This document shows positions 48,718 to 60,732 of a stretch of DNA of 64,000 bases, in pieces. Each line of letters begins with the position of its first letter. Positions within the stretch are counted from its first letter, which is position 1. Source of the stretch: Steromphala cineraria (taxonomy: Eukaryota > Mollusca > Gastropoda > Trochida > Trochidae); contig OU744720.1 in the NCBI GenBank assembly GCA_916613615.1, positions 71,812,471 to 71,876,470 on the forward strand, given 5' to 3'. Both the position numbers and the translations under genes were made by a program. The notes under the pieces are model-generated. The model ran no database searches. It had not been told where the DNA came from and was given only the letters and a program-made list of their open reading frames with translations.

Positions 48718-49636
48718 CTTAGAATATGGTTTTCTCTTTGTGAAACTTGCTGTAGATCGAGAACATTTAGTATTTAAAAATCATGTTTAAAAACAAGTAG
48801 GCTATACCAAAGAATCAAGTCATGTTAACTTTTTAAGAAAACCACGATGGTTCGTTATTGATCCTTACTCCGTTTATAAGCAAATAATTTAAAGGCCACT
48901 TCAAACGTAATATAAAATCATATGAATCATTTTATGGACTTCATTATATCCAAATATTAGAATTGTTCAATTGAGTTTTTGTAGTGAAGCGTTGTGAAGA
49001 TGTCTATCGAAAAATTTCCAAAACATAAATTGGTTTCGGTCTTCTTAATATTTCTACTGTTTTAACAAAATGAAATTTAGTTTGTGTAAACAAAAAGTTT
49101 ATACAAGATGCTCTTTGCATAATTTACATTGGACAGTTAATGTTTCAAATGGGGAGAAATATACAAGAAATCTTAAACATTACCTTATTATTTGAAAAGC
49201 ATAAAGGTAGATATTCATATAGGTATCTCACCTGGCACCAGTGAATGTTACAACCAGCAGGTATGATACTGCTTAATTTCTCCTATGCCTGACACGTATC
49301 AACCAATTGTATGTGACTGGCATGCGTTGGTGTCAAGTTGTATTGTAAATGCACATTCATCAGTATACAAGTGCTCCAATTTGTGTTTGGAATACATGGA
49401 AATATTTCAAATAAATTAATAACTGTTGCAGCTTCAAATGCTCAAAAAGTGAAAACAGTTGAATATGTTCTTATTCAACGAGAACGCGTTGAATTTGTGT
49501 TATCACTGTCACTATTTACTTAAAGTCACTGAGACTTGTTTTAAACAATTTGTTTCTTACTTTTTGCTCTTTCAATATTCGTTTATAACAACCCTAATTT
49601 CTTGATCCTCCTATGACATTACTCTCCTCAATTCCC

Positions 49637-49904
49637 CAGTCTAAGTAAACCTAGCCTCAATATTACCCGTTTCACTTCGAAATTTAGTCTAGAAAGGTCT
49701 AGTATAGATTCGCGTCAGCTGACCTATTTGCGACCTATGACACTCCAACGTTATACGTGCCTTCGAAGGCACACTATTGTGGCTTGATAAGATGAGTTTG
49801 ATTGGTCAATTTGATACGTTGACTGACGCAACACTCTACTAGACCTTTCTAGACTAAATTTAGGAGTGAAAAGGGTAATATTTAGGCTAGGTTTGCTTAA
49901 TCTG
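49637..49904. mobile_element. 268 bp MITE, family CAGTCTAAG, copy 2
   Basis: It is a diverged relative of the copy at 46996-47242 with the same ends and inner arms. The flanks CTCAATTCCC and CTCAATTGCC look like a 9-10 bp target duplication with one change. Confidence 0.82.
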
Positions 49905-50283
49905 CTCAATTGCCTGTAGTCGACGCAAAATGTTTCACGTTGAAAGCAAAATCTTCATGTGGTCATTTTAGTGTGAAGCATTTGAACCATTTGAGTTGAG
50001 TTCGTGTAGATGATTTATAAATAACTGGTACTTTCGTCTAAGAACTTAATTTACATCAGGGAAATCTGTACTGAACTTGCCCATCCTTGACCATCTTCCT
50101 ACGCAAAGCCTAAACCGCCATTTTCCGAACTGTCAGTTTTATGCCTTGCTGCCGACCCTTGAGTTTTCTGTGCTTGCTCTCTATCTTACTATGAGAGAAC
50201 ACAATAACCCAATCAGAGAGTAACGCGAGGTTGCTAACAATCGCCTGTAGGGGCTTTGATATCAGCACAGAAAATTCGGAAAC

Positions 50284-50372
50284 AGGTGCAACATGGATTC
50301 GAACCTGTGACCTGTTGATTTAAAGCAAATTGAGTTAGCATTAGACAACGGAGGCCAGTTGAAAACACATTA
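50284..50372 (-). other. tRNA-derived fragment
   Basis: On the minus strand GGTTCGAATCC (a perfect box B) follows CTAACTCAATTTGC, a damaged box A. The ends do not form a good acceptor stem. Likely SINE debris. Confidence 0.4.
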
Positions 50373-51271
50373 TATTTTTCATGACCTCGTGATTAACATC
50401 TTCACAACGTCACGGGCGAAACGAAAAAGTTTCTAAACTTTCCCATTCCTCCCTTGACATCATTGGCCGTGATTTCTGTGCTAGCATTTCAACCCGCTGC
50501 ACGGAAGTAGAATAGTCCAATTAGAAGACAGCATGTTAACTGAACCGATTTGAAAAAATACTTTTGTATGTGTTTTACAAGGGCGAGAAACAATTAATTT
50601 GAGTGATACATAAATGTTTGTCTTCTCTGCATTCTCGGTGCTCATAAAAAACGTGAAAACAATCATGCGGACTGACATTTGAAATTGAATTTCACTCGGA
50701 TAATTTTCAAAAATATCGTCTGTTAGTATTTTGAATTTGTTCCGAAATTTCATTGGCTATTTTGTAAGAGCTGATAAGGGGCGTAACTCGTGATCACGAT
50801 AGGTATCGCTGCTCCGGATCACCAGTTTTCTACCTTGTGAAGGCAAGGTCTAAAGCGAGGAGAGTTGTTCGATACGTTTTCACCTTGCCGTGGGAAGATG
50901 CGTGATTAAGTGTCCGTGGCACATTTTTCCTGAGAAGAAATTTACCGTGAATTATTCTTGATATATTAATTATTTTAAAAAAAAGTTCCTTGGTACCAAA
51001 TGTTTATATGCATATTAAATCAAGTGTGTGTAAGATGTTTTCGAATACAAAATGGGCATACAGCCTATTGTGGTAGGTTGTACGGTTCCTCATGGAATGC
51101 ACGTGCAGCACGAGAGGCTCATGTCAATGTCAGCTACTTGAAATGGACATTGTTTCTCGAATTAGAGTCAATGTTTCACCTTATCATTATATATAAGAAA
51201 GATATGCATTTCCGCATTATCAAACTGATGTAATTTTGAAATTGGATTGATATAGCGTTGAGCTGGTGTAC

Positions 51272-51420
51272 AATAGTTACCGACCTCGACCTCGGGTTCA
51301 AATTAGATGAAGCCTCGCGCACGTGATTCGTGAACACCTCGGACTAACGGTGAGGTGTTCGTGATTCACGTGCGCGAGGGTTATTTTAACTTGAACCCGC
51401 AGTCTCAGTCGGTAACTATT
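51272..51420. repeat. 149 bp hairpin (inverted repeat)
   Basis: AATAGTTACCGAC pairs with GTCGGTAACTATT; inside, CGCGCACGTGATTCGTGAACACCT pairs almost fully with the other arm around GGACTAACGG. The central arms contain CACGTG E-boxes. Likely a small MITE. Confidence 0.8.
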
Positions 51421-53956
51421 ACAGACACAAGGTCAGTTGAAAATTCTAAAACTTTCATAAAACAGAAATATGAATGGTATGTTGCACGAATTTTCAAGAA
51501 CCAAAGAAATTACAGTATAGGGGTGGACACATTACTTTCCTTTGGTAGGATTGCGTCATGTGGGCATCACAAAAAAAAACGATAAAAGATAGAGCCATCA
51601 TGATTTATATTCAATTTTGCTGTAGAGTGTGGCCAATGTGGTCCTCACACCTTTTGTAGGGGCAACACTGGGTCACCAATCTTAAAATTAAGTATAGGGG
51701 CGGTTTGATTTCAGATGCCGGTAATCTATTCAGAAATGGAAATTGTTCAAATTAAATATTAATACCTCTTTGGTGAAAGCATTGATTGCATCCTGTGAAG
51801 GAAATGAATTTAGCAATGTTACTGAGAAAATGGATAACTTATGGTATGGTAGCTGAATCTCTTTCATTGTTTCTCTTTCTTTTTCCTGACAGAAAACAAC
51901 ATGTCCATGTTCATCATTCACATTTATTATACAGATTATTTACATTTGTTGAAAACAATATTCAATCCATTTGTGTCAAAAAACACATTCAGTCAACAAT
52001 AGTATAGATCCTTAATACAAATGAATAGACAATACACATGCACCCTGTAAGAGCAAGAAGTTAAATTATTGGCAAGGTGTAAGTTGTTGATAGCAACATA
52101 CAATGTATATATATATATGTCCAAATTGACAATAATTTTATTCACACCAGGCACTGTTTGAGGGGCATAGTAGATGTTGTAGGGTAAAAAATACTAGTAC
52201 ACTATGGAAATTCATATTCATATTTATGAAAGCTATTCTGTAAGGATCGAATTTGTATATCCAAAAAATCCTTTACTTGAATAAAATCATTGACATCTCT
52301 TTACTGAAACATATTTACTTCTTTATACCTTATTGAGTCGCTCAGGCTAACAACTTAACCACAATACGAATCAGTACTTCTTTTTTAAAGTGACGCATAG
52401 TATGTTTGATAATTTTTTGAAGGCTAAAATGAGAGCTTATTAACAAATTTACAATATATTTTGACTTAAAAATGAAATCTTTTTACTAAATGTGCATGTT
52501 CCTCCCTAAAATAATAATTGAAAACAGACATAAAAATGCTTTGAGGTTAACCATTCTTTATCCATATATTTTTAATTACATATATAAAAGGGGCAGTAGC
52601 ACGTTTTTGAAAATTGTATATTTTAAATTTTTTACTGCAAATTGTACGGTAATGGTAAATGTAATATTCTGATAGTGTCAAAAATCTCATTACAAAAACC
52701 AATCATCCATAGTCAGAGAACAAATTAACAAGAGTCACATAAAGTCCATTGGCAGCCATTTTTGTGTGAACACATCTATTAATCAATTTTATGTAGGAAA
52801 ATGAATCCCATGGCTGAACTTTGCATAATACATTTGATTTATTACTGTTTCATTTAGTTAAATATATTGTCTTTTAATTTGAACCATTTATTTTCATTTT
52901 CCTGACATCACGTTATATACCACCTGAAAACGTGCTACTGCTCCTTTACCATTTCCTTGGGTTTGCTGTTGAAAAGTTTATAAAATAATATTTGAGTTAA
53001 GGAGTGCAGCACTGACATGTCTTGAATTACAAATCACGATAAAAACAATTTCAATGTCATTATACTCGACAAAAAGCACCTAATAGTAATTTTCAGAAAC
53101 AACAAGTTCTTCTGAATAAAAAACACCATTAACAGAGTTTCACATATTTGACTCCAACATCATACTCTATCATTTTCATAACATCACCTTTATATGAGCA
53201 TTATTCAACATTGCTCTAGGTTACCTTAAGGACTTAGCATCACCTTAGGGCTTTGTAAAAAGGAGTCTCTTTATGAAACCCTGTGTCTCTGTAAGACTTT
53301 TGTAATACCGTATTTCCTTAATTACACACCTGCCTTGAATAGATGCCCTTGTATTTGGCTTTCTGAAAAATATAGACGCCTGCCTTAATTAAACACCAAG
53401 TAGACCAAGATTAATATATAAACGCTTCTTTGTTTGTTGAATTATCTTGATTTTTACAAAATAGTCTGTACCGTTTCCCTTGTTACGTAAAATTTAAAAT
53501 AATAGACAGAAATAAAAAGAAAACTGTAAAATTATTATTCTATGGATAAGAAGTTAATGTAAATCCTTTAATACCAAGTATGAAAAATTGATTCTATGAT
53601 GATGTCACATTTATGGGGTATAAACTCTCATCTTGAACATGTGTCAACCAAAAGGATTTCTTCTTCTGTCAACTTTGTTTCATTGAAAGAAAAACCAAAT
53701 ACATATGTCAACCTTACTCTTAAAAAGCAGAAACATTTGCAATATTTCAAACCATAAACAATCCAATACATTCAAATTAACAATTCATTTCATTCCAACT
53801 TTCACCTTTTATATAAAATAAATAAATCTATAAGAAGCAAATAAACAAACAAACATATATATACTCTGAGGAAACGGTTAATTGGTCCAGGATTTCATTA
53901 GAATTAAACAAAAAAAATTGCAAAGAATAGGTAGTTAAATACTAAGACATCTCTTC

Positions 53957-54339
53957 AAAAATAGAGCCATTGGCTCTGTAGCTCATCAGGCTTCATCTTT
54001 AAGTTTCCTTTAGGGTGTGGCCAATGTTGTTCAAACCTTCCAAGGGGCCACAGGGTCACCAAATGTACCATTTCTTTAGAAGCCCCATTACCTAAGGATA
54101 CTCTACCAAACATTTCCTCATTCTATGCCTTGAGCTTTGTTACCAAAGTTACAATTCATAAACCTCACTAGTCAAGGAGTCTGTACACAAAGTTTCAGCT
54201 TTCTAGGCCTTTTGATTCTGGAGAAGAAGTCTAAAATGCACAAAGTTTACGGATGGACGGACGAAAGCCAGACACCATGTGACGGTGTCATGCCATGCCA
54301 TAAGCCCATCGGCCCTTTCAGCCAGATGAGCTAAAAATG
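53957..54339. mobile_element. Short hairpin-ended element related to the 146 bp array
   Basis: It starts AGAGCCATTGGCTCTG and GTAGCTCATCAGG and ends GATGAGCTAAAAATG, like 18735-22187. Inside is one or two units (CCACAGGGTCACCAAA) and a short GGACGGACG run. Further fragments of the family appear near 44150-44400 and 51585-51700. Confidence 0.75.
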
Positions 54340-54982
54340 TGAACAAGAACAACAGAAGGATTACATACCTTATCACAATTTTACATATCACCGCTCATTA
54401 GAATAAAAATGAATGTGTATGAACAAGCTCATATCAATCAATTACATCTACAATTTTCTTGCTCATCAATAAAGAATCTTTGCATATGTAATTGACTCTT
54501 CATAATAAGTCCTGTATCACTTACATGGACAACCTGCATCATACAACCTGCCTGATGTCAATGCAATCTCATTAAAACATTGGAAATTATGACTCATTCT
54601 CTGCTTCATTTCTGTTCTGAGTACTGTCAAGTGGCCCTGTATCCTTTTTTAGCAGATCAGAAAAGCAGCGAGAACAACTGATAAGTTTGATCTTATTTTG
54701 TCATTGCAAAATTCATTACAAGCCAACAGAATACCTATAGTGTGAAATAGCAACCTTCACATAAGCTTTCTTATCCACATTATATATTTCTTTTAGAAAA
54801 TAAGAATTCACATGAATACTTGAATACTGAATCATCTCAAAGACTGGTATATTCCAGTCTTAACAGCTAAAATTGAATCTCTTTGGCATAGTAATTGTCA
54901 TGTTTATATCATATGTTGTTCATAACATAACCTTCTACTAATCAGCAAACAATAGGTTTTTTGGGGGTCATTATACTTGTAA

Positions 54983-57900
54983 TTATACAAGATGTATTTT
55001 GACTTCAAAGGGAGATAACTCTGAATCAAGTTTCTGTCTGAAGAGCTGAGTGTGTTGCCAAGAGTTGTCTCCACTTCCCCTGGACAGATCAGCAGTGATG
55101 GTCAGAGTTTTGCACCCTTTCACGTCAAGTTCACGCAGACTGCACACCTCCGGTCCTGTTGTCAAAGAATAGATGAATGTTAGTTGTTACTGGATCATGG
55201 TTCAGTTGCTAGTCTGAGAATACCAATTCCATAATTGAAACCTTCACATAGCAAACTAGAGTTAATAACTTAACTTTAGGAAAGAAACTCACCGATATGG
55301 TTTCAAGTTAAAAATGTACTGTGTTAATTGTCACAAAAAACTGTCCTAGACACTTAGAATATGCATTTTTTTGGAACTTATTTCCTAAATTTGGAGTCCT
55401 AAAAAAACCAATGGATATTTCACACTTGGTAAAAGATTGATAAAGATTTTGATCAGACCAGCAAATTGTTTTCCCTGGCATGATTCCATGCTCTTGTTAA
55501 TTCTGATCTCAGAAGAGGAGAAATGAACCAAGAGTGCATGACTAAAAGCGACGGTTGGGTTAACCTGTAAAGGAATGGACTCCAAAGATGATCCCCCTCT
55601 CCCATCATCCAACCTGTCATATCAACCATTGAAGTTATTGAGATAGATTACCTTTGAGTCTGATGCACTGATCGTCTGCACAGATAGTCCAGGTGATGAG
55701 ACCGTTCTCGAACACCGCACTCTCCGCCCTCAAGTAGCATCGACCAATCCTCAGGCCACTGTCTGCAGACACAAATATATACTCAATGAAATATTTCAAG
55801 GACTACACAGAATTTCAATATTGAGTTATTTCATAGTTCAAATAATGATCAGTAGGATGCATATATTGATTATTGGAGTGACCCTTAACATTATCCTAAC
55901 TTATCAGGCATTAAAAAAGCATCGGTGTGCATGAACAATTGACTAACACTTTAAAAAACATAGCTTAATGTTTTTGTTGATTTTCATGCATTGGTGATAT
56001 GCCAATTTAAAGCATTTTTATGTTAATGGCTTTAATTTAATACTTTTTTATCTCAAAATAGAAATAAAGGAAACCAACCAGTGAAGTCAAACTTCCATGA
56101 GATGGACGCCCTCTGAGTGCCTTCAGTGCGAGCAAGATACACCATCTTCCAATCTTTCTCCTCCTTCCTGACCACCGAGCTCACTGAGTGGGCACAGTTC
56201 TGCCAGCCAGCAGTCTCAACTTCACTTGATGAGAGACGGACATACTTGTTTTTGGCACAGTTGAAAACAACATGACATAGTTCTCTTTCCTTCTCTTCCT
56301 GGGTCAAGGTGAAGGTGAAGGGACCCGAGGACGCTTCTGCATCTCCCCCTGTCTCCCCCCGGGCCAGACGCCATGCCATAGAGCCAGTTGTCCGTCCAGT
56401 CAGATTCTGTCCGTCAGCTGTCTTTGGAGTGATGAACTCGACCAGTTCAACCATCAGCCTCCTCTGAAGTTCCGATTTACGTCCTGATGGCAAGGAATTT
56501 ACCTTCTGTCTCCAGAGTCGGGAGAGTACAGTGCATAACCAAGTTTCTCTACATTCCCGTCTACGAGTGAGCAATTCTTTATGTTTGACAGAATACCTCC
56601 AAGTCACATCCAGGACCTCATCTTTGGACACAGCTATAATGTAGGTCAACTTCTTCCCCCAGCCAGTCTCATAGAGCAGAGGTTTATCACAGACATTCTC
56701 ACATGGGTCGCAGTGCAGCCATCTTTGTTGGGACCCGGAATACACCTCAGTCCAGACATGATCAGTCCAGTCTAGAACATACCGAGCTTCAAAGTTAACA
56801 GCCCGACAGCAGAGGGTGAAGCAGTTTGCCCACTCACCACATCTTCCCCTTCTAGTCTCAAGCAGCTTCTGAGGGTGGTTGTACCGAGGGAAGCGTGTAA
56901 ACCTTTGACAGTTGTTACACTGGTACTTCTCCACCCGAGACGACCCCCACACTCGCTCTTCAGGGAGGGGGTCAGCGCCCCCAATCAGTCTTGTCTCCGC
57001 TCCACAGTTATCACAGGGTGGGGCGTCGACCCAGCTGAAAAATGACGTCTTGAACCAGTTGAGGAGTTCTAGCAGCAGACAGTCCTGAACATCAAGAGCT
57101 TTTTCTCCCCTTTGTGTGGGAGTTGCTGATAAGGTTCTTAGTCTCTCTTGAGCTTGAGAGAGCAGTGTTTGTAGAGGGATTACCTCCCTTGCCTTGCCTT
57201 GAAGTGTGGGGTCCTCATACATGAGCACATGCGTCATTGAGCTTCTCACTTTGTCCATGAAGACAGACTCAAGTTGCTGTTGAAATATAAATGGAATTAA
57301 ATGTTTGATATTCGAAATATTTCAGAATTAGCATTTCATAACAATCACTTTCAGCAATATAACATATCAGATGATGTCAACATAGGGAAATATAGACAAT
57401 GCTGTCAATAAAGTATTCATATATTTCTATACTATGGTTAATGATAATTCTGCATGACACTGAACTTTTTTTTAACTTGACTTGCTGGTTGATATGAAAA
57501 CTGAGGGAATGTAAAATATCATTAGATATAGTTGGACATATTGTTTATTGTTAATGTTAATTAAAAAAGGACTGAACTCAGAATGACTTTATCCAGCATG
57601 ATATATAACATTGCAATAATTCTTCAAGTCTTTCATCATCAACTTAACTACCCAACCTTGTACAAACTTTCCAAATAACCTTCTGGTAGATTGCCTTGGT
57701 GTTGACAGTTAATTATTTGAGAAAGTTGTATCATTTGTTCATCACCAATATATCACTCATACAAAATCAAATACTTACGTGTATATTTTGGGTTTGCATT
57801 GTTTGTTGAGCAGAGCTAGTAGCCCTAGGCACGTTTTGTATAGCCTGAGAAGTGACGGTCGCTGAGGGGGTTGAGGTTGTTGCAGAGGTTGATGTAGAAG

Positions 57901-59832
57901 TTGACGAGGCTGCAGTAGATGCAGTGGAAGGTGTGGAAGATCTGGCAGCAGCTGGTTGTTGAACTACAGTGGATTGAGTAGATGTAGAGGTGGACCCATC
58001 TAGGACCGGAGCTCCAAGCTGTTGTCTCTGTTGGTTGAGATCATCGTAGATCAAACGGAGAGTGTTGAGTCCAGATCCCACCGGCATCATCAGAAACTCT
58101 CCATCCTTGAATTAAAAACATTTATTAGAATTCCAGATTAGAAAATATAATGCATAATTCTAGTATTGTTTCCGTAAAGATCAAAGGCGCCGTCTACCCT
58201 TGATTTCGCAAGAATGTTTTTGAGTGACATCATGAGACTTGTGATGTCAATTCTGCCTGTAATAGCTCAGGGCAAAACTTTACTTGTGGTTTGGGCTACA
58301 TGATAGTTTGGGCTGCTTTATTTCTTAACAAGGATGATATCCTTTTTCTTTCAATTAATGGGGAAAACAAGAAGCTGTGTTCGTAAAACACTGATTCCTG
58401 GTCGCCATGGTCACGGTCACGAGGTCAAAAGTTATGACTTCATCTGAAAGGTTGTATCATGATAGATGCACATGTGAAATATCAAAGGTCTATCTCTATC
58501 CAATCACATGTTATAGCCATGGTTAGAGGTTTTTTTTACAAAAAAGACTGACGGACAGGGCAAAAACAATATACATAATAGGGCTTAACGTGAATTCTCC
58601 TATGTTGTTTTATGGATATCAAACATGATTAGGATATTCAAGGGAGATTAAGGTTAGATATTTTTGTGGAAACAAAATTTGAAAGGACATAGCTGTTCAT
58701 ACATGCCCTTGATCTTATTCAGGAAATTTTATCAATTAAGATTTCTTGAATATTACAAAATCATACAATCTAAACATTGAATTATAAGGTTTGACAAAAT
58801 CATTATCAAATTATTGTGGAGTAATGAATGAGTACCTCTATATCATTCTAACATCGTCTAGCTGGTGATACCTAAAGGTTTAAGTCATAGTTCCAGTTAT
58901 GCAAATCAAATATTTATGCAGGCAAGGCCCAAATTGTTTCAATTACATCAATCTTTACATGACTTTTATAACAATTTTAATTCTTTTGTCAGTTTTGTAG
59001 TTTACAATTCACCAGCTAGTTTTGTAGTTGGCGTTAAATTAAATCAATTAACCTGCTAAAGTTATATACTGATTGGCTTAAAAAGGGTACATGTGTATTG
59101 ACAATTTAATAACTGCATCTAAGTTACTTACTACAGAGTAACAGATTCATTTCCTGTTGTTAAATCCACCATTTTAACTGCTTTCTGTATCTGAACATGG
59201 TTGGAATGACCTACATATTTTCATTGCGTAAATAATACTAAATTGCAGTGCTCTATCTCGCATCTTTTGCAAAGTGACTAGGTTTATTTCTGTAAGGTAC
59301 ATTTAGGAGAGGATTGGGCAGTTTGAAATTAAATATTCAGAGCAATAGAACACGTAAAACTATGAAAATGTTGCAAACATCAGATAAAAGACTGTTGTTA
59401 AATGCTGGTTTCCCTTTCCAAATGTGAGACAATAAATTGTAACTGGACCGCTTTTGTCATATTTATTTTGTAGCTCATTGATGAAAGTATCACCAGTCTC
59501 CTGTCCATTTAAACACCGTGTTTTTTTATTGGGTAAAAAAGTCTCTAGATTGTTATTCCAAATAACATTCTCACCTCCAAGAAACCCATCTCAAAAAGAC
59601 ACTCCAACGCCCCACTTACTGGAAGCAATTTCGACTGAACGATCGGATTCGCTAGTCTGATTTTTCTGTATTTGGCTTCATTTGGTTTCTTTAGAATATT
59701 GCTTGCAAACTTTATCAGCAGTTCTGACGTTTCGATGAAAACATCTTTCGAATTATCGGAAAGAAGTTGAGAGATCGAATCCCACTGCGGGGCCATGTTG
59801 GATGGTCGTGTGACGTGCACTTCCGGGTCCAT
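54983..59832 (-). CDS. NGLY1: NGLY1, cytosolic peptide:N-glycanase
   Basis: Exons 59832-59575, 58105-57779, 57276-56079, 55762-55652 and 55155-54983 join to 2,067 nt (688 residues; human 654). Exon 1 is the PUB domain, which binds p97/VCP in related proteins. Exon 2 is a Ser/Thr/Ala-rich linker. Exon 3 carries the transglutaminase-like core: zinc cysteines 283, 286, 315 and 318, then catalytic Cys341 (RRGRCGEWANCF), His368 (TDHVWTEVY) and Asp385 (WLHCDPCE). The PAW domain spans the end of exon 3 and exons 4-5, ending with WQHTQLFRQ. The enzyme removes N-glycans from misfolded glycoproteins delivered from the ER. Met13 (AACATGG context) is an alternative start. All key residues are present. 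Confidence 0.96.
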
Positions 59833-60289
59833 GCCAGCTCCGAACAGCGCAGAGGCTATGGCTTGCTTGTTTGGTAGCCTGACTCATCATTCAGCGTACG
59901 CCGCTCGAAATGACATTAACCGGCAAATCCCGTTATTTACATGTAAAAATGATACAATTTGTTACATGGTTAACAGTGGGACATTCTGTTTTATCAGGGA
60001 AATAAACCCTCTACCTTCCTAGCTGCAGCGGTCATATATGACATTCATGAATTGTCACTGGTCTACCGAGTGATATTCAAAGGTTATCGCTACTCATTTA
60101 TGACTCATATTCTGAGTGTTTCCTCTTCAAACGCCGACAAACTTGATTTGACTTGCGCCTGCTGTAGATTGGGATTCCGCCGGTCACGTGGCCATTTTCT
60201 ACGCCACTACAACGTAGCACAGAATGTACACGTGACTGGCTAAATCATGCTAAATCAAATTTATCATCCAAAACTGTGTTCCACAGGAG

Positions 60290-60585
60290 ATATCGCTAGA
60301 GAAAGATCAAGCGATATCTCCTAGGAGATATCGCTTTGACAGTAGATTTTTAACAATGCCCTGTAATCAGAAAATACATGACATCACAAACGTTTTACAT
60401 CATCTGTAATGACGTCACAATGCTATGACGTCATAAACACAACGACGTCACAATGCTATGACGTCATTAACATGATGACGTCACAATGCTATGACATCAC
60501 TGGTTTAGGAGTTGGAGGGCTATGCGGTGTTCAAAGATGTACATTTTTCATGTTAATGTGATGAAAAATGATTTTAGATGATAAA
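60290..60585. repeat. Dispersed repeat rich in TGACGTCA, copy 1
   Basis: The order GATATCTCCTAGGAGATATC, ACAATGCCCTG, several ATGACGTCA/TGACGTCAC words, GGTTTAGGAG and CATTTTTCATGTTAATGTG is shared, inverted, with 12100-12390. The CRE-type palindrome TGACGTCA or near forms recur at about 25 bp spacing between 60408 and 60500. It lies upstream of NGLY1, but regulation is unproven. Confidence 0.7.
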
Positions 60586-60586
60586 T

Positions 60587-60732
60587 AGAATCTCACCCTT
60601 ATGTCTTCTGATATCAAATATATCAACACTCGTTGATAAAAGTAAAATATCCGCGGCAAGCCTCGGATATTTGATACTTTTATCAACTTGTGTTGATATA
60701 TTTGATATCAGAAGACACTTGGGTGAGATTCT
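60587..60732. repeat. 146 bp hairpin (inverted repeat)
   Basis: AGAATCTCACCC at the left is inverted at the right, and ATATCAAATATATCAACAC and GATAAAAGTA arms also pair around CCGCGGCAAGCC. Likely a MITE, about 750 bp upstream of NGLY1. Confidence 0.85.

Larger units (their letters stand above)
48718..54982. other. Spacer between PAW gene B and NGLY1
   Basis: About 6.3 kb, AT-rich, without a convincing gene. It holds the MITE at 49637-49904, a tRNA-derived fragment, the hairpin at 51272-51420 and the hairpin-ended element at 53957-54339. No fourth PAW module is visible. Confidence 0.6.
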
